Positions 1 through 8,799 of a stretch of DNA of 64,000 nucleotides are shown piece after piece. The DNA comes from Gammaproteobacteria bacterium (lineage in GTDB: Bacteria; Pseudomonadota; Gammaproteobacteria; Pseudomonadales; Halieaceae): NCBI GenBank assembly GCA_030427485.1, contig JAUICG010000015.1, positions 1-64,000 on the forward strand, read 5' to 3'. Below the pieces are notes generated by a model. The model saw only the letters and a program-made list of their open reading frames with translations. It had not been told where the DNA came from and searched no databases. The translations under genes were made by a program, and so were the position numbers. Position 1 is the stretch's first letter. Every line of letters begins with the position of its first letter.

Positions 1-7
1 AGTGTAT

Positions 8-1396
8 TCACGCGACACCCTCCGCTGCCTGCAGCAGTTCTTCCAGATCGAGCAGCGCCCCCCCGAGATAAACCGCCAGACGCTGCAGGTGTGGCAGTGT
101 ATCGCGCGCTCCGGTGATCCCCACGTTCAGCGTCCCGGCGTAACTCACGCAATCAATGCTCAACGCGGAATATTGCATCAACTGGCTGATGGGATAGATC
201 GCATTCAGCCGTGCCCCGTCAAAATACCGGGGGGCATCTTCTCCGGGCGTATTCGAGATCTTCAGATTGTAGGCCGGCGGCACGAAGCGACCCACTCCCG
301 GCACCTGACTGGCAAGCAGCGGCGCTGCGCGCAGCAACACATAGGGCGTTATCGCTTCCTCGGGCAGCGAATTCCGGTCATCCCTCACCGCCTGTATCGA
401 TGCCTTCACCGCTGCCAGCCTCGCCAGCGGATCCCCGATATGGGTGCCCAGCTCGACCCGGATACCGGCCACTGCGTTGGTGGCGCTGGTGTCGCCCGCC
501 TCCCGCAGCGACACCGGTATCAGCCCCACCAGCGATTCCTCGGGCAATGCGTTGTACTCCTTGAAGAACCGCCGCAGCGACGTGCCGCAAAGATAGGTGA
601 GTATTTCGTTTACCGTGCTGGCGGTGGCGGCAGCCACGCGTTCGATGCGCGCCGCTTCAAACTGCTGGGTGGCAAAGCGCCGCTGCTGGTTGATCGCACG
701 ATTGAGCGTGGAGCGCGGCACACCGCGCGGCAACAAAAAACCGCGGGCCTTATCCGGCAGAATCGCACCGCGCAACAGACCCGCTCCCGCGCGCCCCAGG
801 GAAGCCAGCGAGGCCAGCGCCCCGGCGGTATGCGCCTGTTCTTCGCGATCAGTGCCGGGCAGTGGCTGCGCCCAAAGGGGTGGCTGGTTGCGGTTTCTGG
901 CGCTTTTTGACAGCGAGGCCAGCACCGTGGGCACGCCGTCCAGGAAACTGACCAGCGCATGGTGGATCTTCACGTAGAACGCAAAGCGATCGCGCTCCAG
1001 GCCCTCGATCAGGTGAAACTCCCACAGCGGCCGGTTGCGGTCCAGGGCCGGACTGTGCAAACGCGACACCATCACACCCAATTCACGCTCGCCGCCGGGG
1101 CCCGGTAGTGCCGAGTGCTGGAAGTGGTAGTTAAGCTCGACATCCCGCGCCTCCACCATACGCGGTACCATGCCAGTGAGGCCTTCGCCGGAGAGGCGCA
1201 TGTTCCAGGGCGCGCTGCGCACTTTGAATTCGCGCATCCTGGCCACCATTGTAGCGATGTAATCCGGTGCCGCACCGCGGGGCTTCTGGAATATCGCCAG
1301 CACGCCTGCATGCATCGGCGTATCCGCTGTTTCCAGCAGCAGCCAGACCGCATCTACCGGTTTGAGCAACATCGTTTCCATGCCAGGACCCATCAT
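8..1396 (-). CDS. Divergent wax ester synthase / diacylglycerol acyltransferase (WS/DGAT) family protein
   Basis: 462 aa, close to the usual WS/DGAT length. The family esterifies acyl-CoA to fatty alcohols or diacylglycerol for storage lipid. The N-terminus (LKPVDAVWLLLE, then TPMHAG) and the PLW motif (residues 123-125) are family hallmarks. The active-site motif HHxxxDG is altered: residues 145-154 read HHALVSFLDG, so Asp-Gly is either replaced by Ser-Phe or displaced by three residues. The conserved ND pair is Asn263-Glu264. The second His, proposed as catalytic base, is kept. The start could also be Met6 (1381), which fits the family N-terminus better. It may be an acyltransferase with shifted specificity or an inactive paralogue. 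The next gene upstream on this strand ends 100 bases away. Confidence 0.85.
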   Translation of the reverse strand: MMGPGMETMLLKPVDAVWLLLETADTPMHAGVLAIFQKPRGAAPDYIATMVARMREFKVRSAPWNMRLSGEGLTGMVPRMVEARDVELNYHFQHSALPGPGGERELGVMVSRLHSPALDRNRPLWEFHLIEGLERDRFAFYVKIHHALVSFLDGVPTVLASLSKSARNRNQPPLWAQPLPGTDREEQAHTAGALASLASLGRAGAGLLRGAILPDKARGFLLPRGVPRSTLNRAINQQRRFATQQFEAARIERVAAATASTVNEILTYLCGTSLRRFFKEYNALPEESLVGLIPVSLREAGDTSATNAVAGIRVELGTHIGDPLARLAAVKASIQAVRDDRNSLPEEAITPYVLLRAAPLLASQVPGVGRFVPPAYNLKISNTPGEDAPRYFDGARLNAIYPISQLMQYSALSIDCVSYAGTLNVGITGARDTLPHLQRLAVYLGGALLDLEELLQAAEGVA

Positions 1397-1438
1397 TCAC
1401 CGTTCAGGCTGGCCAGTATAGCAGCCTGCGGGCAGCGT

Positions 1439-1454
1439 GGCGGGAATGCCCGCC
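1439..1454. terminator. Possible hairpin between two minus-strand genes
   Basis: Six-base stem GGCGGG / CCCGCC with an AATG loop, lying just downstream of the propeller-cytochrome gene. No T-tract follows, so it is at best a weak or factor-dependent terminator, or a transcript-stabilising hairpin. Confidence 0.25.
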
Positions 1455-1496
1455 GCAGGAGAGCGACACTACCCGCTGCTGCAGGTCGACTGCCGG

Positions 1497-4400
1497 CTAA
1501 CGCAGGCTCTGCAGATACGCCATTACATCGCGGAGATCTTCCAGCGACAGCACCAGACCCATTGCCGGCATTCCGCTGTACGGCCCATCCCTGCTCTTCA
1601 CTGTCGCCAGGGGGACATCTATTGCCAGCGGCCCACCGTGGCCACTGCCCTGCTGTACCCGGATGACATCCGCGGACTCATTGAGCATAACGCCAGCGAC
1701 GGACGTTCCGTCCTGCAATTCCAGCGATATATTGCCAAAACCGTCGGCAATGTCCGCCGCTGGATCAACCAGTGCGCGATACAGGTATTCCGTATCCTGT
1801 ATGGCGGCGATGCCGCTGAGATCAGGCCCGGCGATACCACCGCGGCCATCCACCGCATGACAGCGCAGGCAATCGCCCCGGTTCTCAAACACTTTCCTGC
1901 CCTGTGCGGCATCGCCACCGAAACGCGCAATGCGCCGCTCGACCACGGGGCCTTCGCCGGCGGCGCTTTCCCGGTATCGGGCCAGCGCGGCCTGCACGCG
2001 CCCGCTCCCGCTGTTTTGTGCGGCGTTCACCACATCGAGCTGCACCTCGTCAGCAAGCTGGCCACTGCGCAGTGCGGCCAGGCTCTCCAGTAAAAATGCC
2101 TCGGAGGCATCACTTTGCTCTCGGCCCAGCAGGGCGATTGCGGACTGCCGCTCCCGCAGGTCGCCGGAATTGCCGGCCTGCGCAATGTCCACCGCTTGCG
2201 CCACCGCCCTCTCCGCATTGTGCAGCGCGAGCAAATCCAGCGCACGCGCCCGCAGCCGCGGCTCCCGGCTCAGGCCGGCGCTGCCAATCGCTGTCTCCAG
2301 CGCCGGGGTTAACTGCCCCGCCGCCCGCTGCTCCACCGCGTTCAAGGCGCTCAATCGCTGATCGGCGCCGAGACTGTCATCCGCCACCATTGCCTGTAAC
2401 TGGTCATCGTCAAGCGGCATCCGGTTGTAGGCCAGCGCGACCTCCATCGCCAGGTCACCCAGGTCGCCATCGACCAGCGTTGGCAGGTAGCGATCGAGAG
2501 CCGCGTGAACCACGGACGGTTCGCGCTCGGGCAGTTCATTGTGGTCGCCCCAAACCATGTCCAGTACCGGCGGCTCGGCGAATTCCCGCAGAGTGCGCAG
2601 CGCCAGCTTGCGCATCCTGACCGGGTTGGTCGGCCTTGCGGCGTATGCCGCGAGCGCCTGTGCCTGTCGCCCTGTGCCGAGCAGGAGATTCGCGTTGATC
2701 ACACGGCGGTGCAGCGCGTAACTGCTCTGCGTGTCATCGGAGTTGATCACCAGTTCGTCCTCGGCCAGGGCGGCCAGGGCGGGCATGGCTTCGTCCATTC
2801 GCAGATCGTGTATCGCCCGGGCCGCCTCTACAACCAGCGCGGGATCCCTGTCCGTGAGGAAGCCCGCGATGCGCGGGTCCGCCAGGCGGCGTTGCGCCAG
2901 CAATACACCCATGCGTACAGCGGCCGATTCATGCTCCCTGAACGCATCGACAGCGTCCCCGTCCTGCACGGCGACCAGCGCCCAGACCGCCGCGTGACGC
3001 AGAAACGCATCGTCGTTGTCATTCTCCTGCAGCAGCATCACCAATGGCTCGATCGCGCGCCTGTCAGCGAGCTTGCCGGCGGACATCGCCGCAAAGTATC
3101 GCACCCGCGGATCAGCGTGATTGATCGCCGCGATAACCGGGACCGCCAGATTATGCGCGCCGCCCTGACCGGCGACTCTTATGGCCTGGGCCAGCAGTTC
3201 GCCCTCGAAAGCGGCGAAGTCCCGCCAGTCCGCGAAGGCATCCGGCCCGATCTGTCCAAGGCCCCACAGCGCATGGACGCGCTGCATTTGGGTGGCGCTT
3301 TGATCCTTTGCTGTTTTCGCTAATGGTGCAACCGCGCGCCGGTTGGCCAGTTCATACTGCGCGCGCAGGCGCATCCGTTGGTCGGGGTGATCGAGCAGCT
3401 CTATCAGGTGATCCGTCGTCAGCTTGTCCAGACCCGCCCGCAGCAGTTCGCGGGCTTCGGTGATACGCGGATCACCGGATTCCTCGCTACCGGTAAATGT
3501 AATGACGCGTTTCGGGCCACCAAATACCGAAGAGGTAATCGCGTACAACTTGCCGTCATAGCCAAAACCCTGGTCGATAAACAAATCGCTCTCGGCGAAT
3601 TTATGCGTGTCCCTGACCGTGAAGCCGGCGCCGTCCGGTTCCAGCGAGAACGACAGGATCCAGCTCGCTACGGCGACAAAGGAATAATTCGAAACAAAGA
3701 AATGGTCCTGGTAGCGCTGCGGCAGGCCCAGGCCCGGATAAAACGCCACGCCGGACGGGCCGTTGGTTTCGTTGGCCAGCGGCGGCACGATCCAGGCCGG
3801 TTGTCCGGCGTGATACGGCTCCCACATCCGCTCGGCATTCCACGGCCCACGCAGGTAATCCTCCTGTTCCATGTACTGGTAGCCGTAGGTCCAGCCGGAG
3901 TCACCCCCTTCGACCACGTAGACAATGCGGGCCGCGTCGCCGCCATCGGAATTGTTGTCGCCGGTTATCAGGTTGCCGTAGTTGTCAAACGCGAGTTCCT
4001 GCGGGTTGCGCAGTCCCCAGGCGTACAACTCGAGTTCACTGCCATCGGGGTTCATGCGGAACACCGCGCCGCGGCCCTGGTCCATCGGCGCCTGCAGATT
4101 GCGTCCGTCCGCGGTGTCTATATTGAAGCCGCGATCGGCGACTGAATAGTAGATCTTGCCGTCCGGTCCCCACGTCAGGCCGTGCAGGTCGTGCCCGACG
4201 AAGGCGGTGCGCACACCGTAGCCCTCGCTGAGAACTTCCGTGGTTTCGGCCTCGAGATCGCCATCGGCATCCCGCAGTCGCAGGACTTTCGGAATATTGG
4301 TGACCAGCACCCCGTCGTCGACGACCAGCACGCCCGCCATGATGCCATCCAGGTAGCCGCCGGTCTGGAGCATGACCGTATCCTTGTCCGCGCGTCCGTC

Positions 4401-4802
4401 ACCATCGCTGTCCTCGAGGACGCGCAGGGTATCGTGCACCTCGGTGAACCAGGCGTCATCAAGCTCGCCCGCCGCTATCCACTTCCGGATATAGTCCAGC
4501 CGATCCCGGGTACTGGTAGACGCCAGATCGTCCATCAGCCAGAAGGCCTGCAGTCGATTGTCACCCACGCCCTGGCTGAACTGCCCGGTTTCAGCAATAT
4601 AGACCTTACCGTCCACAGCGACATCGAGCGCGACAGGAATACCCTGTATCTGGTCGCGCGACCACTCCTCGATCACGATGCCCTCACTACTGCGCGCGTC
4701 GCCCAACACGTAGGTTTGATACGCGTAGTAGAGCAAAACGCAAAGCACAGCCACCGTGCCCAATACGATGTAGCGCTTACGGAACGTTCTGGTTTTTCCC
4801 AT
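1497..4802 (-). CDS. Membrane-anchored beta-propeller dehydrogenase-like / HEAT-repeat / cytochrome c fusion
   Basis: About 1101 aa from the chosen ATG. An N-terminal basic stretch and one hydrophobic segment (about residues 10-30) anchor it, with the rest probably periplasmic. Residues about 40-440 resemble the soluble glucose dehydrogenase/PVC-type propeller (DVAVDGKVYIAETG, LTWGPDGKIYYSVADRG, GLRNPQELAFDNYGNL). A long helical HEAT-like region follows (about 450-940). The C-terminal cytochrome c domain has one haem site, CLRCH, at residue 978, with a possible distal Met in the YSGMPAMG stretch. The family is thought to oxidise sugars or related alcohols and pass electrons to a c-type haem, but the substrate here is unknown. 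Upstream in-frame starts (4838, 4958) exist; 4802 puts the anchor at the N-terminus. A ThuA protein, its frequent partner elsewhere, lies across the divergent promoter. Confidence 0.8.
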   Translation of the reverse strand: MGKTRTFRKRYIVLGTVAVLCVLLYYAYQTYVLGDARSSEGIVIEEWSRDQIQGIPVALDVAVDGKVYIAETGQFSQGVGDNRLQAFWLMDDLASTSTRDRLDYIRKWIAAGELDDAWFTEVHDTLRVLEDSDGDGRADKDTVMLQTGGYLDGIMAGVLVVDDGVLVTNIPKVLRLRDADGDLEAETTEVLSEGYGVRTAFVGHDLHGLTWGPDGKIYYSVADRGFNIDTADGRNLQAPMDQGRGAVFRMNPDGSELELYAWGLRNPQELAFDNYGNLITGDNNSDGGDAARIVYVVEGGDSGWTYGYQYMEQEDYLRGPWNAERMWEPYHAGQPAWIVPPLANETNGPSGVAFYPGLGLPQRYQDHFFVSNYSFVAVASWILSFSLEPDGAGFTVRDTHKFAESDLFIDQGFGYDGKLYAITSSVFGGPKRVITFTGSEESGDPRITEARELLRAGLDKLTTDHLIELLDHPDQRMRLRAQYELANRRAVAPLAKTAKDQSATQMQRVHALWGLGQIGPDAFADWRDFAAFEGELLAQAIRVAGQGGAHNLAVPVIAAINHADPRVRYFAAMSAGKLADRRAIEPLVMLLQENDNDDAFLRHAAVWALVAVQDGDAVDAFREHESAAVRMGVLLAQRRLADPRIAGFLTDRDPALVVEAARAIHDLRMDEAMPALAALAEDELVINSDDTQSSYALHRRVINANLLLGTGRQAQALAAYAARPTNPVRMRKLALRTLREFAEPPVLDMVWGDHNELPEREPSVVHAALDRYLPTLVDGDLGDLAMEVALAYNRMPLDDDQLQAMVADDSLGADQRLSALNAVEQRAAGQLTPALETAIGSAGLSREPRLRARALDLLALHNAERAVAQAVDIAQAGNSGDLRERQSAIALLGREQSDASEAFLLESLAALRSGQLADEVQLDVVNAAQNSGSGRVQAALARYRESAAGEGPVVERRIARFGGDAAQGRKVFENRGDCLRCHAVDGRGGIAGPDLSGIAAIQDTEYLYRALVDPAADIADGFGNISLELQDGTSVAGVMLNESADVIRVQQGSGHGGPLAIDVPLATVKSRDGPYSGMPAMGLVLSLEDLRDVMAYLQSLR

Positions 4803-5027
4803 TGCTGGCCTGCCTGTTGCTGATTGTCGCTGCGTCATGTTGCGCCGGTGCTGACTATACGGCGTCGGCTCAAGAAGGGTAAGTTTCGCATAGATGAGGC
4901 AGTTGTGAGACCGTATGCGACAAGCGGCATCTCGCCACTGGAGAGCGCAACGCGACAATTTTTACCATAGGGCGCAACACGGTTATAGTGGCAGCAGAAG
5001 GTCCGCCGCCCAATGCGGGAGCACCCG

Positions 5028-6860
5028 ATGCCACGACCGCCCTTACCTCTGCTGATCTACGATGGCGATTGCGCGTTCTGCCGCTATTGCGTCGAGTATG
5101 CGCGTTCAGCGACCGGCGCCGCGATCGAGTACCGGCCCTACCAGGACGTATTGCAAGACTTCCCCGACATCGGTGAAGCGGCGTTTCGCGACGCGATCCA
5201 CCTGGTGCGACCTGATGGCGGCATCATGCGCGGCGCCGGGGCTGCCTTCGAGACCCTCGCACTCGGCGGCGCCGGCCGCTTCTGGGCGCGCTGCTATGCC
5301 TTCCTGCCGCTGTTCGCCGCGCTGAGCGAATGCTGTTACCGCGTCGTCGCACGGCACCGCAGCGCCTGCTATCGCCTGTGCAGGCTGCTGTTTGGCGACG
5401 CCTTGCGCGCCGATTCGCTGCAGCTGACCACCTGGCTGTTCCTGCGCCTGCTGGCCCTTGTCTACCTGGCCGCGTTTGCCTCCTTCACGTCCCAGGCGCC
5501 GGGACTGATCGGCGCGCATGGCATCCTGCCCGCCGCCGATTTCTTCGCTGCGGTCGATCGGGGCTACGGTACCGAGAAGTACTACCTGCTGCCGTCGCTG
5601 CTGTGGCTGAACAGCTCCGATACCGCCATCGCCGCCATCGGTGTCGCGGGCTGCGTGCTGGCCGTGACGCTGCTGTTCAATAGGCTGCCGCGGCTGTGCC
5701 TGGTCGGCCTCTACGCCTGCTATCTGTCGCTCTTTCACGGCGGCCAGGTGTTCATGTCCTTCCAGTGGGACATACTGCTGCTCGAAGCGGGATTCCTCGC
5801 GATCTTCCTGGGTACCAGGCCGGTGCTGTTCACCTGGATGTACCGCTGGCTGCTGTTCCGTTTCATGCTGCAGTCCGGTCTGGTGAAATTGCTGAGCGGC
5901 GACCCGACCTGGTGGAGCCTCACCGCGCTCGACTACCATTTCGAAACCCAGCCGTTGCCCACCGCGCTGGCCTGGTACGCCGCCGGACTGCCCGGGTTTT
6001 TGCTGCGCGCGGGTGTCGCGTTCACTTTTTTCGTCGAACTGGTACTGCCGTTCCTGATGCTGATGCCGCGACGGCCGCGCGCCCTGGCGGCGCTCGGCAC
6101 GGCGTTGCTGGAACTCGCGATCATCGCCACCGGCAGCTACAACTACTTCAACCTACTCACGCTGTGCCTGTGCCTGCTGCTGTTGGATGACCAGTACCTC
6201 ACGCGCTGGTGCCCGGCCTTCGTAAGGCGCCGGGCCGCGAATGCGCCGCCCGAACGAGAGAGAAAACGCGGTATCGCAGCGATTGCCGCGCCGCTCGCGG
6301 TATTGGTGGCGGCCGGGTATATCGGCCTTGGCGCGATCGCGCTCACGGCAACCGGCAACCGCGTCGCGCTGTCCGGCCTGCCCCGCGCGCTGATGACCTT
6401 CACGCAGCCGTTCCACATCGTTAACGGCTACGGCCTGTTCGCAGTGATGACCACACAGCGCGACGAGATCATCATCGAGGGTTCCAACGACGGCGACGAG
6501 TGGCGGGCGTACGAGCTGCCGTACAAGCCAGGCGCAATCGACCGGGCGCCGGTGTGGGCCACCCCGCTGCAACCGCGGCTCGACTGGCAGTTGTGGTTCG
6601 CCGCGCTGGCGCCGCGCGAACAAAACCCGTGGCTGCACGGCCTTGTGAGCGGTCTGCTCACGGGGTCGGGACCGGTGCTCGGGCTGTTCGAACACGACCC
6701 CTTCCCCGATGCACCGCCAAAGTTCATCCGCGCCTCACTGTACCGCTACGCGTTTTCCGACAGCCGCGAACGCGACGCCACGGGCGCGTGGTGGACGCGC
6801 AGCTATCGCGGCGAATTCTGGCCTCCCACGACGCTGCGCCGCGCACAGGTGCCGGAATGA
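5028..6860 (+). CDS. DCC1-like thiol-disulfide oxidoreductase fused to lipase maturation factor-like membrane protein
   Basis: 610 aa. GGGAG six bases before the ATG at 5028 favours it over the in-frame ATG at 5013. The N-terminal ~120 residues are a DCC1 domain, with IYDGDC and redox cysteines C15, C18 and C21. The remainder is a multi-span membrane region of the lipase maturation factor (LMF1-like) type. Its C-terminal soluble part carries the family pattern PVWATPLQPRLDWQLWFAAL and, near the end, DPFPDAPPKFIRASLYRY and TGAWWTRSYRGEFWP. LMF1 in animals assists folding of disulfide-bonded lipases; bacterial roles are not established. Physical fusion to a thiol oxidoreductase domain supports a job in membrane-side protein folding. 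Divergent to the propeller-cytochrome gene and upstream of ThuA. Confidence 0.85.
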   Translation: MPRPPLPLLIYDGDCAFCRYCVEYARSATGAAIEYRPYQDVLQDFPDIGEAAFRDAIHLVRPDGGIMRGAGAAFETLALGGAGRFWARCYAFLPLFAALSECCYRVVARHRSACYRLCRLLFGDALRADSLQLTTWLFLRLLALVYLAAFASFTSQAPGLIGAHGILPAADFFAAVDRGYGTEKYYLLPSLLWLNSSDTAIAAIGVAGCVLAVTLLFNRLPRLCLVGLYACYLSLFHGGQVFMSFQWDILLLEAGFLAIFLGTRPVLFTWMYRWLLFRFMLQSGLVKLLSGDPTWWSLTALDYHFETQPLPTALAWYAAGLPGFLLRAGVAFTFFVELVLPFLMLMPRRPRALAALGTALLELAIIATGSYNYFNLLTLCLCLLLLDDQYLTRWCPAFVRRRAANAPPERERKRGIAAIAAPLAVLVAAGYIGLGAIALTATGNRVALSGLPRALMTFTQPFHIVNGYGLFAVMTTQRDEIIIEGSNDGDEWRAYELPYKPGAIDRAPVWATPLQPRLDWQLWFAALAPREQNPWLHGLVSGLLTGSGPVLGLFEHDPFPDAPPKFIRASLYRYAFSDSRERDATGAWWTRSYRGEFWPPTTLRRAQVPE

Positions 6861-6936
6861 CACCTGCGAACATTGGATTTCCACAGTGCTCTTCTGTGAT
6901 ACTTAGCCCCATTCTTTCGGCACGAGACAGCCCGCC

Positions 6937-7836
6937 ATGCAGACAATAACGCGTAAACCCCTGATCACGTGGCTGCTTCGCATCGCGCTCGCAGTGATGT
7001 TGCTGGCTGCGCTGGCGGCCGCCTACGGCTACTACCAGTACCGCGCGGCCGGGTTCGGGCGCACGCCGGTGTTCGAGACAGAGCCACCCGCACTGCCGAC
7101 GCTGCAGCACCCGGCGATACTCGTGTTCTCCAAGACCAACTCGTTCATCCATAAGGAGGCCATTCCCGCCGCGGAGGCGCTGTTCAAAAATCTGGGCAAG
7201 AACAATGACTGGTCGGTGTATGTCACCGAGAACGGCGCCATCCACAATCCGGAAGACCTGGCGGAGTTCGACGCCATCGTCTGGAACAACGTCACCGGCG
7301 ACGTACTCACAGAAGCGCAACAGCAGGCGATGATCAATTACATACAGAATGGCGGCGGCTGGATCGGGCTGCACGGCGCCGGCGACAGTTCGTCGAGCTG
7401 GGCATGGCTGATCGACACGCTGGTCGGGGCGCGCTTCAACCAGCACCCGTACCCGGAACAGTTCCAGCAGGCGACGATGGTGATAGAGGGCCGCGACGAC
7501 CCGATCGTCAGCCACCTGCCGCCCAGGTGGGAGCGGGTGGACGAGTGGTACTCGTTCACCGAGAGCCCGCGAAACAAGGGCATGACGATCCTGGCCACGC
7601 TGGACGAATCCACCTACACGCAGGATTTCCGCGGCGAGAACATCAGTATGGGTGCAGACCACCCGATCATCTGGAAGCACTGCCAGGGCCGCGGCCGCGC
7701 GCTGTACTCGGCGCCGGGCCACACCGCCGAGAGCTACGCGGAACCGGACTACATAACGCTATTGGAGCGCGCCACGGCCTGGGCCGCCGGGCTGGAGGGC
7801 AACGACTGCGATGGAAAGATTGACTCACATCGCTGA
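6937..7836 (+). CDS. ThuA domain protein with N-terminal membrane anchor
   Basis: 299 aa. A hydrophobic segment (residues about 10-30) is followed by a ThuA fold: a class-I glutamine-amidotransferase-like domain (AILVFSKTNSFIH, FDAIVWNNVTGDVL, GGGWIGLHGAGD). These proteins are linked to trehalose and other sugar metabolism, and many sit beside PVC-type cytochrome or propeller dehydrogenases, as here. The catalytic Cys of true amidotransferases is not evident. Its 3' end overlaps the following sulfotransferase frame by 26 bases, suggesting co-translation. Confidence 0.85.
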   Translation: MQTITRKPLITWLLRIALAVMLLAALAAAYGYYQYRAAGFGRTPVFETEPPALPTLQHPAILVFSKTNSFIHKEAIPAAEALFKNLGKNNDWSVYVTENGAIHNPEDLAEFDAIVWNNVTGDVLTEAQQQAMINYIQNGGGWIGLHGAGDSSSSWAWLIDTLVGARFNQHPYPEQFQQATMVIEGRDDPIVSHLPPRWERVDEWYSFTESPRNKGMTILATLDESTYTQDFRGENISMGADHPIIWKHCQGRGRALYSAPGHTAESYAEPDYITLLERATAWAAGLEGNDCDGKIDSHR

Positions 7837-8677
7837 GTATTTCAACGGCTCAGACCAGGGCGCGGTGGATCTGCGGCAGTGCCTTGAGCATGCGGGCGCC
7901 AAACGGCTGAGAGTGTCGATGATCCCGGGACGCTGCGGAAGCACGTTACTGGCCAGTTACTGTCGCAAGGTCGGCTTCGGGATCGGCAGGGAAATATTCA
8001 ATGAACGTCCTGTCGAACGTTTTGCGAACGCGTCGCACGCAAGTAGTCCACAACTGTTTTTTTCGACTGTGATCAGGAACTACACTGTGAACGAAGGCCT
8101 GTATTTCCAGATTGCACCTCGCAGAATGGAAAAGCTGCTGGACATCATTCCGATCGATGACTGGGTCGCCGCCGGCATAGAGGTCTCCCTGATTCTCCGA
8201 CGCGACGTCTTTGCCCAGGCGCTGTCCTACTACAACGCAATGCAGTCGGGCCTTTGGCATCACAGACCGAACACCGAATTGAGCGAAACGGGCCAGGATG
8301 TACTCGATGCGGTCGACAATGCCTGGATCAAGAAACGCATCGGGTCGATCCTGCTGGCCGAAACACAGTGCTTCGAATTTACCCGATTGTTTCAAACGCA
8401 TCCAAAATGTGTGGTGTTTTACGAGGACCTCGTAGCCGATCCGTTCGCCACTATGCTGCGTTTCCTGAGCGCTCACCGGTACGACGTGGAGGCGGCACGG
8501 TTGCAGGAGGCAATCGAATCCTCGAATGCCGTGAAGAAAATCGTCAGGCCCGGCGCTTACCGGCAATACGCTGACATGGCGGCCAATCTGCCCGGCTTTG
8601 ACGCATTGATAAGCTCCCGCTTCAGCAACCCTCTGGCAGACTCGACCTACGAGGCATTCAAGTCCTACGGGTACTGA
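7811..8677 (+). CDS. Stf0-like PAPS-dependent sulfotransferase
   Basis: 288 aa. The 5'-phosphosulfate-binding loop is visible as PGRCGST at residues 39-45, and later LILRRDVFAQALSYYNAMQSG fits the Stf0-type 3'-phosphate region. The family transfers sulfate from PAPS to a hydroxyl, as in trehalose sulfation by mycobacterial Stf0. The ATG at 7811 lies inside the end of the ThuA gene and has GGAGGG ten bases upstream, so translational coupling is likely. Base composition is clearly lower in GC than the flanking genes (for example 26 of 60 bases at 8041-8100), suggesting separate acquisition. The acceptor is unknown; an upstream sugar-related gene could hint at a carbohydrate. Confidence 0.75.
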   Translation: MERLTHIAEYFNGSDQGAVDLRQCLEHAGAKRLRVSMIPGRCGSTLLASYCRKVGFGIGREIFNERPVERFANASHASSPQLFFSTVIRNYTVNEGLYFQIAPRRMEKLLDIIPIDDWVAAGIEVSLILRRDVFAQALSYYNAMQSGLWHHRPNTELSETGQDVLDAVDNAWIKKRIGSILLAETQCFEFTRLFQTHPKCVVFYEDLVADPFATMLRFLSAHRYDVEAARLQEAIESSNAVKKIVRPGAYRQYADMAANLPGFDALISSRFSNPLADSTYEAFKSYGY

Positions 8678-8704
8678 GCTGTCGCGGTGTCGCTACTCTT
8701 CGAG

Positions 8705-8730
8705 CCGGGCGGAAGTGTCAATTTGCCCGG
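8705..8730 (+). terminator. Possible weak hairpin after the sulfotransferase gene
   Basis: CCGGGC at 8705-8710 pairs with GCCCGG at 8725-8730 around a 14-base loop, 28 bases after the stop codon. There is no clear T-run, so function is doubtful. Confidence 0.2.
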
Positions 8731-8799
8731 TGCCTGTGTTATGTTTGACGCAGACAAAAATCACACACTTGCAATAATAAAAACTCGGTGGTGACCCTC

